Of a stretch of DNA of 64,000 nucleotides, positions 11,601 through 18,633 are shown piece by piece (within the stretch, counting starts at the first letter, position 1; every line of letters begins with the position of its first letter). A program made the position numbers and the translations under genes. Source of the stretch: VAXT01 sp964591295 (lineage in GTDB: Bacteria > Actinomycetota > Thermoleophilia > Gaiellales > Gaiellaceae); assembly GCA_964591295.1 (NCBI GenBank), contig CAZQAG010000003.1, positions 1 to 64,000 on the forward strand, given 5' to 3'. The notes under the pieces were generated by a model. The model saw only the letters and a list, made by a program, of their open reading frames with translations, had not been told where the DNA came from and did no database searches.

Positions 11601-11768
11601 GCGGAACTCCCCGTCCTCGGTGAGGTCGGGCAGGAGCGTCTTCAGCGCGGCTTTGCGCCCGAGGACCGAATGCTCGGCCTCGTACACGAAACCCATCCCG
11701 CCGCGGCCGAGCGTCCCCGCAATGCGGTAGCTGGCGACAAGGGCTCCGGGCTCGAGCGTGCCGCTCAT
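8691..11768 (-). CDS. Ser/Thr protein kinase fused to NTPase and TPR domains
   Basis: A 1025-residue multidomain signalling protein. Residues 10-270 are a Hanks kinase: glycine loop GRGGMGFV, Lys43 in ALKTL, catalytic HRDVKPANVLL (Asp136), DFG at 154 and a canonical APE-like AAPEQ. After a Pro/Thr-rich linker comes an AfsR/LuxR-like STAND ATPase with Walker A TGPGGTGKTR (about 329-338) and FVLDNFEQVL as Walker B, then alpha-helical tetratricopeptide repeats to the C-terminus (for example AHFAAGYAAVGEGDFLQARTD). No transmembrane segment or DNA-binding domain is visible, so output is probably through phosphorylation or protein interaction. ATG 11768 is chosen over the TTG two codons upstream. 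It is divergent from an FHA protein that could read its phosphothreonines. Confidence 0.92.
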   Translation of the reverse strand: MSGTLEPGALVASYRIAGTLGRGGMGFVYEAEHSVLGRKAALKTLLPDLTEDGEFRTRFIAESQMVATLDHPSIIPIYDAGEADGIVYIAMRYVSGGDLHQLLESGPLAPDRTVAILEQVAGALDAAHAKDLVHRDVKPANVLLESGGRVYLTDFGIAKRARSQGITQEGFFVGTLDYAAPEQIRGESVGPPADIYAFGCLLFECLTGRKPFDRETDVAVMHAHLLDPPPSAIAVRADLPAELDAIFNRALAKEEVARFATCRELIEAARECLGGGLLVPPPGATPTAPTPAITTTLPTAPTPLIGRDTELAALVELVGRPDVRLVTLTGPGGTGKTRLSLAAASQLAATLGQTFFVDLAPISEPGIVGSAIMKVLGIQEGADESAAQAIARRLGNTPALFVLDNFEQVLAAAGLVHEVLAAAPALKVLVTSQAPLHLREEHEFPVPPLDLPAGDTPLADVPAVQLFLNRAQAVKPGFALTDENAEAVAAICRRLDGLPLAIELAAARIKLLSPQAILNRLEKRLDLLTGGAGDLPERQRTLRDAIEWSYNLLEPPEQMLLARLGVFAGGCSLEFADAVAGEGMGFGESFETLASLVDKSLVRQWDGAEGEPRFGQLETIREYALEQLESRGELEEMRRRHAERLLELVEAAEPELTRENQAMWLDRLDEENDNIRAALAWATGAGEIEIALRLAGSLVRFWSTRGLMREGRGRLAEALAAPGSVAPAVLAKAHFAAGYAAVGEGDFLQARTDFEASLEHARKATDERAEGSALAQLAWLAMASGDDRARELAEASAELAERAGDKLTASGAVTTLADLAVADGEREEAIQLYERGLALRRALGDQRLVANSLVGLGRAQLLQGDYPRATALLEEALTLARRVKDTWVASVALGNLARVLLCADGDRGRAGMLLAEGLRLARDRNDRRLTAEWAQALAAATALEGRPDEAGRLCACAEALRETTGAELYPAETMIQELFLTPIRADASFPAALETARGLSADELIAIAVKASVDDGSTAVASPAG

Positions 11769-11856
11769 CCGCAACAGGAGGGTTTGGCCGTCTCCACCTC
11801 CTGTCCTATGCTAGCCCCCGCGCGACTGGAAACACAAAAGCCTAGGAGGGCGAGAC

Positions 11857-12456
11857 GTGCCGGAATACGTGCTCGAGATCGTCGAAGGACCCGAAGCAGG
11901 ACGGCGCATTCCGCTGGATGGCCCCCTGGAGCTCGGTCGCGATCCGGAAGTCGGCGGATCGCTGTCCCAGGACGAGCTCGTCTCCCGCCGGCACACGCGC
12001 GTCACTCCCGTCGACGACGGCGCGCGCGTCGAGGACCTCGACTCACGGAACGGCACATTCGTCGACAGCGACCAGATCTTCGACCCCGCCCATCTCGCAC
12101 CCGGTGGCCAGCTGCTCGTCGGGGTGACCCTGCTCGAGCTTCGGCCGGCCGCCGAGGTTGCCGCGGGCATGACGAGCGTCCGCGCAATCCCGGCGAGCCT
12201 GACCCAATTTCGGCCGCTGCCCATGCAGGACGCTGGGCTGACGACGGTCCGTCGCGTGCCCACGAGCCTCGCAATCGAGGAGGCGGAGCCCGATTACGTT
12301 CCCGCGAACGCACTCGAGGATAGTGCGAGGTCCGGTGCGCTGACCGCCCTGCTGGACACGCACACCAAGGGCAAGGCGCGCGGTGCACCGATCGGAGTCT
12401 TCGTGCTCGCGGCCCTCGCCGTGATCCTCTATCTAGCCCTGGCTAGCCCGCGCTAG
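11857..12456 (+). CDS. FHA-domain protein with C-terminal membrane anchor
   Basis: A 199-residue protein. The FHA fold (residues 3-95) has the phosphothreonine-recognition residues in LELGRDPE, SRRHTRV and DSRNGTFVD. A disordered linker of about 75 residues follows, containing several Thr that could be kinase targets (for example TTVRRVPTS). A single C-terminal helix, IGVFVLAALAVILYLALA, makes it tail-anchored with FHA in the cytoplasm. GTG 11857 has AGGAGGG six bases upstream. It stands between two kinases and converges on a second FHA protein of the same design, so it probably recruits or reads the kinases at the membrane. Confidence 0.9.
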   Translation: MPEYVLEIVEGPEAGRRIPLDGPLELGRDPEVGGSLSQDELVSRRHTRVTPVDDGARVEDLDSRNGTFVDSDQIFDPAHLAPGGQLLVGVTLLELRPAAEVAAGMTSVRAIPASLTQFRPLPMQDAGLTTVRRVPTSLAIEEAEPDYVPANALEDSARSGALTALLDTHTKGKARGAPIGVFVLAALAVILYLALASPR

Positions 12457-12464
12457 CTTCCAAG

Positions 12465-12980
12465 CTAGGGGTTCGCGAAGTAGACCGCCAGCGCGACCGC
12501 GGTCGAGACGACGGCTGCCCACGAGGCAAGCAGCGGCCCTAGCTGGCGGCTTGCGATGCCGCGGCGGCGGCCCATGCTCTCGGGCGCCGCGTGCGTGCCG
12601 AACGGGTCGTCGGGCACTCCTGAGCCGGTCGGAGTGACGGCCGGGGCCAGGGCAGGAGAAGCGGGAGAGGCTGTGGCGGCCGTCGCGGGCGCACTTGCGG
12701 CCTCGAGCTCCAGAACGCTCTGTCCGACCTTGATCGAGTCGCCTCCACTCACGCGAGTCGGGACGTTGATCCGGTGGCCGTTGACGAACGTCCCGTTCAG
12801 CGAGCCCAGGTCTTCGACCTCGAAACCGCCCATCACCGGCCGGACGGCCACGTGGCGGCGCGACAGCTCGGAATCTTCGATCGTCACCGCGACGCCTTCG
12901 CGGCCGATCACGAGCTCGGCGTCGAGCTCGAGCCTCTGACCGGCGAGCGGTCCCTGCTTGACGATGAGAGCAGCGGTCAT
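12465..12980 (-). CDS. FHA-domain protein with C-terminal membrane anchor (second copy)
   Basis: A 171-residue protein with FHA domain at residues 1-90: VIGREG, SRRHVAV and SLNGTFVNG are the phosphopeptide-binding loops. An Ala/Pro/Thr-rich linker follows, then a C-terminal transmembrane helix LLASWAAVVSTAVALAVYF. Its ATG overlaps the stop of the upstream kinase gene by four bases, so the kinase and FHA protein are translationally coupled and very probably partners. Architecture mirrors the FHA gene at 11857 though sequence identity outside the FHA core is low. Confidence 0.9.
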   Translation of the reverse strand: MTAALIVKQGPLAGQRLELDAELVIGREGVAVTIEDSELSRRHVAVRPVMGGFEVEDLGSLNGTFVNGHRINVPTRVSGGDSIKVGQSVLELEAASAPATAATASPASPALAPAVTPTGSGVPDDPFGTHAAPESMGRRRGIASRQLGPLLASWAAVVSTAVALAVYFANP

Positions 12981-13837
12981 GATGTTCTCCCTTCCTCATT
13001 TGCACCTCGGAGCAGGTTCGCGAATGCTCCGGCGCTCGCAGGACGCTGCGCGGGGTCTTTCTCCAGAGCGGTCAAGAGAGCGGCCGCGAAGCCCGGCGAG
13101 AGCTCCGGACGCTCGACAGACGGGTCGGGCGGCGGCTCCTCCAGGTGGGCGAGGCCGACCTCGAACAGGCCCTTGTCGGCGAACGGGGCCTTGCCGGTCG
13201 CGCACTCGAAGGCGAGACAGCCGAGCGCGTAGACGTCGGTGAGCGGCGTCCCCGGCTCGCCACGGATCAGCTCGGGTGCGAGATAGTCGAGCGTCCCCAT
13301 GACCTGCCCGGGCTTCGTCAGCACCGTGTACGCAGGGCCCTTGGCCAGGCCGAAGTCGGTGAGCATCGCCGTGCCGTCGGCGGCAAACAGGATGTTTCCC
13401 GGCTTGATGTCCCGGTGGACGATGCCGGCTCCATGGAGCGCGTCGAGCCCGGCGGCGACCTCGGAGACCACGCGTACGACCTCCGCGACTTCGAGTGACC
13501 TCGAGCCCGCGATGCGATCGCCGAGCGAGCCCCCGGGGACGTAATCGACGGCCAGGTAATGACGCCCGTCCGCCTCCGCGGCCTCGATGATCGGGACGAG
13601 ATGCGGGTCGTGCACCTCGGCGGCCGCGCGAGCCTCCTGGCGGAAACGATGCTGGAAGACCAGGTCGCCTGCGAGATCGAGCTTGAGCACCTTCAGTGCC
13701 ACTTCGCGGCCGTCCTCGGCCCGGACGGCGCGGAAGACGAGGCCCATTCCTCCCTCGCCGAGCGACTCTCCGAGCCGGTAGCCCCCGAGCGTGTCGCCGG
13801 GCTGGAGCTCCCGCTTGGTATCACCGGAAACGGCCAT
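12977..13837 (-). CDS. Soluble Hanks-type Ser/Thr protein kinase
   Basis: A 286-residue kinase that is almost only catalytic domain: glycine loop GEGGMGLVF, Lys49 in VALKVL, HRDIKPGNIL (Asp143), DFGLAK (Asp161) and LAPELI. Unlike PknB it has no transmembrane helix and no PASTA repeats, so localization may come from the coupled FHA protein downstream (overlap ATGA). I used ATG 13837; a TTG start 12 codons upstream is possible. The kinase fold is closely related to that of the fusion kinase ending at 8691. Confidence 0.93.
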   Translation of the reverse strand: MAVSGDTKRELQPGDTLGGYRLGESLGEGGMGLVFRAVRAEDGREVALKVLKLDLAGDLVFQHRFRQEARAAAEVHDPHLVPIIEAAEADGRHYLAVDYVPGGSLGDRIAGSRSLEVAEVVRVVSEVAAGLDALHGAGIVHRDIKPGNILFAADGTAMLTDFGLAKGPAYTVLTKPGQVMGTLDYLAPELIRGEPGTPLTDVYALGCLAFECATGKAPFADKGLFEVGLAHLEEPPPDPSVERPELSPGFAAALLTALEKDPAQRPASAGAFANLLRGANEEGRTS

Positions 13838-13888
13838 GCGGCAAGCATACGGCCGCCCGGCCGAGAACTCCAAGTCGGCTGGAGCTGC

Positions 13889-16447
13889 CTACCGGGAGGT
13901 GCCCACGCGCGACCAGGCGAACTTCGTCACGTCGCCCGTGCGTGGCGCGAGCGCGCCCGGGCGCGTGCCTCGACGGACGAAGAGGATCGGCGCCGGCGCG
14001 GCCTTCGCGATCGCGGCTCGTACCGGTCCGAGGCCTTCGTCCTTCCAGCGGTCGGAAAGACCGACGATGAGCAGGCCCGCGCCCTCGGTCGCGGCGACGA
14101 TTCCGCCGTTCGACAGATTGACGAGGACGGGCTCGGTCTCGATCCCGGCGAGCTGGCGCACGACGAGCGATGCGGAGTCGAGGACGCGGCGCGCGTCGCC
14201 CTGTCCGTTGCCGTTCCCTGCGCCGAGAAGCTTCAGCGGCGCCTTACTCTCGGACGCGATCCAGGCCGCGAGCTCGAGGGCCGCCCAGTCGTGGTCGCCG
14301 CCGCCGAACGGAACCATCACGGGATGGTCGGCGTCGATGGTCGGCCCTTCCTGCCGCTCGACGAGCACGGCAACGTCGCACGGAGCCTGCTCGAGCACCT
14401 GGCCGACGGCTCCCCGCGGGACGCCCTCGCCGAGGAGCGGTCGGCGGCCGTCGAGCATGATCAGGTCGACCTCCTCCTCGGAAGCAAGACGCACGTAGTC
14501 CTGGCCGGGGAGGATCGACGTGAACGCCGCGACTCGAGCCGCGATTCCGCGCTCGAGCAGGCCGCCACGCTTCTCTTCCAGCTCCTCCTCCACCTTCGTC
14601 GCCTCGTCCGCGTCGCGCATCGCTCCGGTCACGAACCGGTCCGGAAGGACGGCCTGGGCGATGATGATCTCGCGCCGGGGCGTTGCCTTCGCGAGGGGCT
14701 CGGCGAGCGCGAGGAGCGTGTCGAGGTTCGCCGGGTCCTGCGGCGCGACCATGATCGAGCGGGTCGGCACGACGGTGATGTCGTCCGAGGTCGCGCGGCG
14801 CGCGCGGCGCAGCTCCTCTTCGACCGGCTCGGACAGCTCGTGACGCGGGTCGATGAGCCGCAGGATCGGCCCCGCCATGAACGTCGTCACGAGCGCCATC
14901 ACGACGAGCATCGTGAAGAGCTGCGTCGAGATTACCCCGAGGTCGAGACCGATGTTCAGCACGATCAGCTCCGTCAGCCCGCGGGTGTTCATCAGCGCGC
15001 CGATCGCCGCCGAATCGCGCAGCTTGAACCCGGTGAAGCGTGCGGCCGCCATGGCCCCGACGAACTTCCCGGCGATCGCGACGGCGATCAGCAGCAGCGT
15101 CAGGAGCCAGAGCTCGGGACGGTTCAGCGCGGTCACCTGGGTCTTGAGGCCCGTGACGACGAAGAAGAGCGGCAGCAGGACGAGGACGACGAAGTTCTCG
15201 AAGCGGCGGGTCACGTCGCCGGTCAGGCCGGCGTGCCGCGGCATGATCAGCCCCATGATGAACGCGCCGAAAATCGCGGCGATCCCGATCTGCTGAGTGA
15301 CGAAGGCGGAGAGCAGCACGCCGACGAAGATGGTGCCGAGCCAGAGGATCGGCACCTGGCCGACCTCGTCGTAGGCCTTCGAGACACGGTTCAGCAACCG
15401 GCGGCCGATCAGGAGCATCGCGGCGGTGAAGACCGCGGACAGCACGATCACCTGCACGGCATGTGATGCCTTGCCGCTGCCCGTGAATGCCGTCGCCAGT
15501 GCCAGTAGGCCCCAGGCCGTGACGTCGTCGATCGCAGCACCCGCCATCGAGAGCGCTCCGACAGGCCGTTTCAGCATGCGCCGCTCGATCAGGATGCGGG
15601 CCAGCACCGGGAAGGCGGTGACGGACATCGCGACCCCCATGAAGAGCGCGAACGGCAGGTAGCGCACGTCGGGCGCCAGCAGCTTGTAGACGGGGATCGC
15701 GACGAGGAAGCCGAGCGCCATCGGGAACGCGACGCTCGTGTTGGAGATGAACGCAGCCTGGCCGATCCGCTCGCGGAGAACGCGCGGATCGAGCTCCATC
15801 CCGACGAGGAACAGGTAGAACGCGAGCCCGATCTGAGCTGCTCCGGACAGGAGCGGAACGATGTCCGGCGGGAAGAGGTAGTCCTTCGCCTCTGGCCACA
15901 CGGCCCCGAGCAGCGTCGGTCCGAGCAGGATCCCGGCGAGCACTTCGCCCATCACTCGCGGCTGGCTCAGCCTCGCGATGATTGCGCCCACGAGCCGGGC
16001 GGCCAGGAGCACGGCCGCGATCGCGAGCATCAGCCGGCCGAACGTCTCCTCGCCGTCCCGCTTGACGGGAGCCTTGGCCGATGTCCCGGGCTCGGGGAGC
16101 TCCCTGACGAACTCGCCCGTCGCCTGCTCCGAGCCAACCGTCCCGGAGAAGGTTGCCTCCTCGCCCTCGCCGGCCAGCGACAGGTCGACCGCCTCGGTGC
16201 CCCCGCCTGCACAACTCGCCGTGCCGCGAAGGCGCCCGTCGCGGAGGCGCAGCTTCCCGCTCGAAGAGCCGCTCAGGTCGACGAATTGGCCGGACTGCTC
16301 GAGCTTGAAGTCGTCACCGAGGCAGCTGGACGCCGATGTATAGAAGCCGCCGATCGCCGGCTCCGCGTTCCGGCCGCTCCCGACCGAGATCGACGTGCCG
16401 ATGGCCGCGAGCATGAACGCGATCACCGCGAGATAGCCGGCGATCAA
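13889..16447 (-). CDS. CPA2-type cation/proton antiporter with UspA-like tail and extracytoplasmic insert
   Basis: An 852-residue integral membrane protein. After a first hydrophobic helix (IAGYLAVIAFMLAAIGTSI) there is an unusual extracytoplasmic stretch of about 110 residues with two Cys (SSCLGD, ASCAGG). Then come about twelve helices of the Na+/H+ exchanger fold including GEVLAGILLGPTLLG, the FLVGMELD motif and MAGAAIDDVTAWG with the paired Asp typical of electrogenic exchange. Residues about 540-840 form two UspA-like modules. The start is not secure: the frame is open upstream to 16514 but offers no ATG or GTG, so TTG 16447 is listed. It probably exchanges Na+ or K+ for H+; the ion is not deducible. 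Confidence 0.88.
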   Translation of the reverse strand: MIAGYLAVIAFMLAAIGTSISVGSGRNAEPAIGGFYTSASSCLGDDFKLEQSGQFVDLSGSSSGKLRLRDGRLRGTASCAGGGTEAVDLSLAGEGEEATFSGTVGSEQATGEFVRELPEPGTSAKAPVKRDGEETFGRLMLAIAAVLLAARLVGAIIARLSQPRVMGEVLAGILLGPTLLGAVWPEAKDYLFPPDIVPLLSGAAQIGLAFYLFLVGMELDPRVLRERIGQAAFISNTSVAFPMALGFLVAIPVYKLLAPDVRYLPFALFMGVAMSVTAFPVLARILIERRMLKRPVGALSMAGAAIDDVTAWGLLALATAFTGSGKASHAVQVIVLSAVFTAAMLLIGRRLLNRVSKAYDEVGQVPILWLGTIFVGVLLSAFVTQQIGIAAIFGAFIMGLIMPRHAGLTGDVTRRFENFVVLVLLPLFFVVTGLKTQVTALNRPELWLLTLLLIAVAIAGKFVGAMAAARFTGFKLRDSAAIGALMNTRGLTELIVLNIGLDLGVISTQLFTMLVVMALVTTFMAGPILRLIDPRHELSEPVEEELRRARRATSDDITVVPTRSIMVAPQDPANLDTLLALAEPLAKATPRREIIIAQAVLPDRFVTGAMRDADEATKVEEELEEKRGGLLERGIAARVAAFTSILPGQDYVRLASEEEVDLIMLDGRRPLLGEGVPRGAVGQVLEQAPCDVAVLVERQEGPTIDADHPVMVPFGGGDHDWAALELAAWIASESKAPLKLLGAGNGNGQGDARRVLDSASLVVRQLAGIETEPVLVNLSNGGIVAATEGAGLLIVGLSDRWKDEGLGPVRAAIAKAAPAPILFVRRGTRPGALAPRTGDVTKFAWSRVGTSR

Positions 16448-16596
16448 CCTCGTCCGGCCGAACTCGGGGACCTCGTCCTTCGGGATCGCTGCTGGCTGAG
16501 TGATGGTTGAGTCTCACACGCCGCCGCAGGGCTCTGCGAACACGTCCCGCGGCGGTTCTCTAGAAATGCGCGGACGACGGAAGTACGCTTGCGCAG

Positions 16597-17952
16597 ATGC
16601 CGGTCTCTTCTCCCCGTGACTCGACCATCGCAGTCGTCGGTGACGGTTTTGGCTCGCTGATCGTCTACGCGACCGCGGTCTACCTGGGCTTCCGTCCGCA
16701 CGAGATCACGATCTACGGGCCGAGCGACAACCCGGTCAAGACGTACCAGCAGTTCGCCTTCAACCTGGGCCAGACGGTCCTGCGCTCGGAGTCGGAGTCG
16801 CACTTCCTGCCGGCCGACTGGCCCACGTTCGCCGAGCTCGAGGCCTGGTCGCGTCGTAGCCTCAGCCCGCTGATCCGCTCCGCCCGGCGCCAGTACAACC
16901 CGGGCGTCCCGGACATCCTGGGGATGGCGAACGTCGTCGCCCGGCGGCTCAGCTGGAACGACAACCGGTACGACACGAAGGTCGGTTGGCTACAGCGCGC
17001 CGACTCGAACGGCGACACGCCTCATTTCGTCCTGTTCGACGAGGACGCGCAGTTCATCGGCCGCGCGAAGCACGTCATGCTCGCCTGCGGCCACGGCCCA
17101 CTGTCCTACCCGCCCGTGCTCGCGAAGGCGCGGCAGGACCCCGCTTTGGCCGAGCGGATCGTCCAGGCCTATGCGCCGAAGCAATACGACCCGAACGGCC
17201 GCTACATCGTGATCGGCTCGGGAATCGCCTCGGTCAACGAGTGGGCAAATGCGATCGACATCGGCGCGAAATGCATCTCGCTCGTTCGCAACCCGATGCC
17301 GGACGAGCAGGACCTGAACACGCCTCGCTGCTTCTTCGAGGCGCTCGGCATCGATGCGTTCTCCGCGCTCAACTTCGACCAGCGGATCGAGTTCCTCGGG
17401 CGCATCCTCAAGGGGACCTCTCCGCACCGACGCGGTTGGGACGCGAAGATCGCGACCGGCCGCAACGAGGGACGCTTCGAGCAGATCATCGGCGAGATCG
17501 ACGAGGTCGAGCCGGGACCGCTCGGGCTGCGTGTGCACATCATGAGCAAGCACGGCGAGGACCCGGGCTGGCTCGACGTCACCGGCGTCGTCACGGGCAC
17601 CGGCTTCAACAAGTCCGCGGTTTCGGTGCCTCTGCTGCGGCGGCTGATCGAGTTCTACAAGGTGCCGATCGAGGGCGGCCGGATGAAGCTCCAGTCCAAC
17701 TGCGGCCTGCCGGGGCTCGACCGGCCCGACTCGCGCATGGCGGCGATGGGCATCCACGCCAACGCGGTGATCACGCACGGCGACACGATCGCCGGCCTCA
17801 AGTACATCGGGCGGCGCTTCGTCGCCGACTGCTTCGAGGCCGAGAAGCCGAAGCCGCGGCGTTTCCCGTCGCGGCTCGCCATGCAGCTCAGGCTCTCGGG
17901 CGAGACGGCCCGGGTAATCCGGAACGTTCGCAAAGCGGAGCAGCTCGCCTAG
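16597..17952 (+). CDS. FAD/NAD(P)-binding oxidoreductase
   Basis: A 451-residue flavoprotein-like protein with two Rossmann signatures: N-terminal IAVVGDGFGSLIVY, which binds FAD, and YIVIGSGIASVNEW near residue 205, which would bind NAD(P)H. The arrangement resembles lysine/ornithine N-monooxygenase and FAD-NAD(P)-binding families, with TGTGFNKS before the C-terminal flavin segment. The substrate is unknown. ATG 16597. The stop shares one base with the GTG of a small membrane protein, so the two are coupled. Confidence 0.75.
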   Translation: MPVSSPRDSTIAVVGDGFGSLIVYATAVYLGFRPHEITIYGPSDNPVKTYQQFAFNLGQTVLRSESESHFLPADWPTFAELEAWSRRSLSPLIRSARRQYNPGVPDILGMANVVARRLSWNDNRYDTKVGWLQRADSNGDTPHFVLFDEDAQFIGRAKHVMLACGHGPLSYPPVLAKARQDPALAERIVQAYAPKQYDPNGRYIVIGSGIASVNEWANAIDIGAKCISLVRNPMPDEQDLNTPRCFFEALGIDAFSALNFDQRIEFLGRILKGTSPHRRGWDAKIATGRNEGRFEQIIGEIDEVEPGPLGLRVHIMSKHGEDPGWLDVTGVVTGTGFNKSAVSVPLLRRLIEFYKVPIEGGRMKLQSNCGLPGLDRPDSRMAAMGIHANAVITHGDTIAGLKYIGRRFVADCFEAEKPKPRRFPSRLAMQLRLSGETARVIRNVRKAEQLA

Positions 17953-18185
17953 TGTGCCCGACCGTCCTCGGCCGTGTGCAGACGCGGGTCGTGATCCTGA
18001 TCGGCCCAGCGATCCTCGCCACGATCCTCTCGCTCGTCACGCAGAACGAGGGCTGGATCGTGACGATCGGGCTCTACCTGCTCCTGGGCGTCGCCCTGGA
18101 CACGATCGTCTATCCGTATCTGATCAAGTGGCAGCCGCCCTGGCTGACCTTCCTGCTGGCACCCGCGTCGCCGACACCCAGCTAA
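17952..18185 (+). CDS. Small membrane protein, possibly C-terminally truncated
   Basis: A 77-residue protein from GTG 17952, which overlaps the last base of the upstream TAG. It has two hydrophobic helices, VVILIGPAILATILSLV and IVTIGLYLLLGVALDTIVY, and a third segment (WLTFLLA) that breaks off into a short polar end. The abrupt end suggests the gene may have lost a third helix by a small indel, but I cannot confirm this without homologues. Function unknown. Confidence 0.6.
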   Translation: MCPTVLGRVQTRVVILIGPAILATILSLVTQNEGWIVTIGLYLLLGVALDTIVYPYLIKWQPPWLTFLLAPASPTPS

Positions 18186-18201
18186 GGGGTTTGGCGCGCT
18201 C

Positions 18202-18633
18202 GTGAGCGACCTCACCTCGGCGCAGCCGCTCATCGACAGTCTGCGGCGGCTCGCTCTCTTCGCCGATTTGCCGGCCGAGGCGCTCAATGCCCTAGCGGGG
18301 ACGGTGCGTGACGTACGCGCCGACGAGGGATCGTGGATCCTGACCGAGGGCGACGAGAACGCCGCCCTGTATGTGATCCTCGAGGGAGAGGCCGGACTGA
18401 TCCGTGACGAGATGGAGATCGCCGTCATGCACGCAGGCATGTTCTTCGGCGAGATCTCGGTGCTGCTGGACGAGCCCGCGATTGCCGGCGTCGTCGCCCG
18501 GACGCCCCTGCGCTGCGCGGTTATCGACCGCGCGGCGCTCATCCCGTTCCTACTCGCCAACCCAACAGTGACGCTGCGGCTGTTGCAGGCCGAGGCACGC
18601 CGGATCGCCGACGCAAACCCATGGCGCGCGTAG
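18202..18633 (+). CDS. Cyclic nucleotide-binding domain protein
   Basis: A 143-residue single-domain protein of the CAP/CNBD fold. The beta-roll is seen in GSWILTEGDENAALYVILEGEAG and the phosphate-binding cassette in MFFGEISVLLDEPAIAGVVA, which has the Gly-Glu pair but lacks the usual Arg-Ser/Thr, so ligand binding is uncertain. There is no DNA-binding domain. The end of the gene overlaps the start of the GH15 gene by 13 bases, so it is probably co-translated and may act as a regulatory subunit or sensor linked to it. Start GTG 18202. Confidence 0.85.
   Translation: MSDLTSAQPLIDSLRRLALFADLPAEALNALAGTVRDVRADEGSWILTEGDENAALYVILEGEAGLIRDEMEIAVMHAGMFFGEISVLLDEPAIAGVVARTPLRCAVIDRAALIPFLLANPTVTLRLLQAEARRIADANPWRA

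Noticed and set aside
12452..12468. Small hairpin CTAGCTT/AAGCTAG between the convergent FHA genes
   Set aside because: Seven pairs with a two-base loop and no U-tract; includes both stop codons. Too weak to call a terminator.
13559..15466. A 635-residue open frame on the plus strand antisense to the antiporter and kinase
   Set aside because: Composition is all Arg/Glu/His/Asp with no motif, and the opposite strand carries clear kinase and antiporter motifs. It is a GC-rich shadow.
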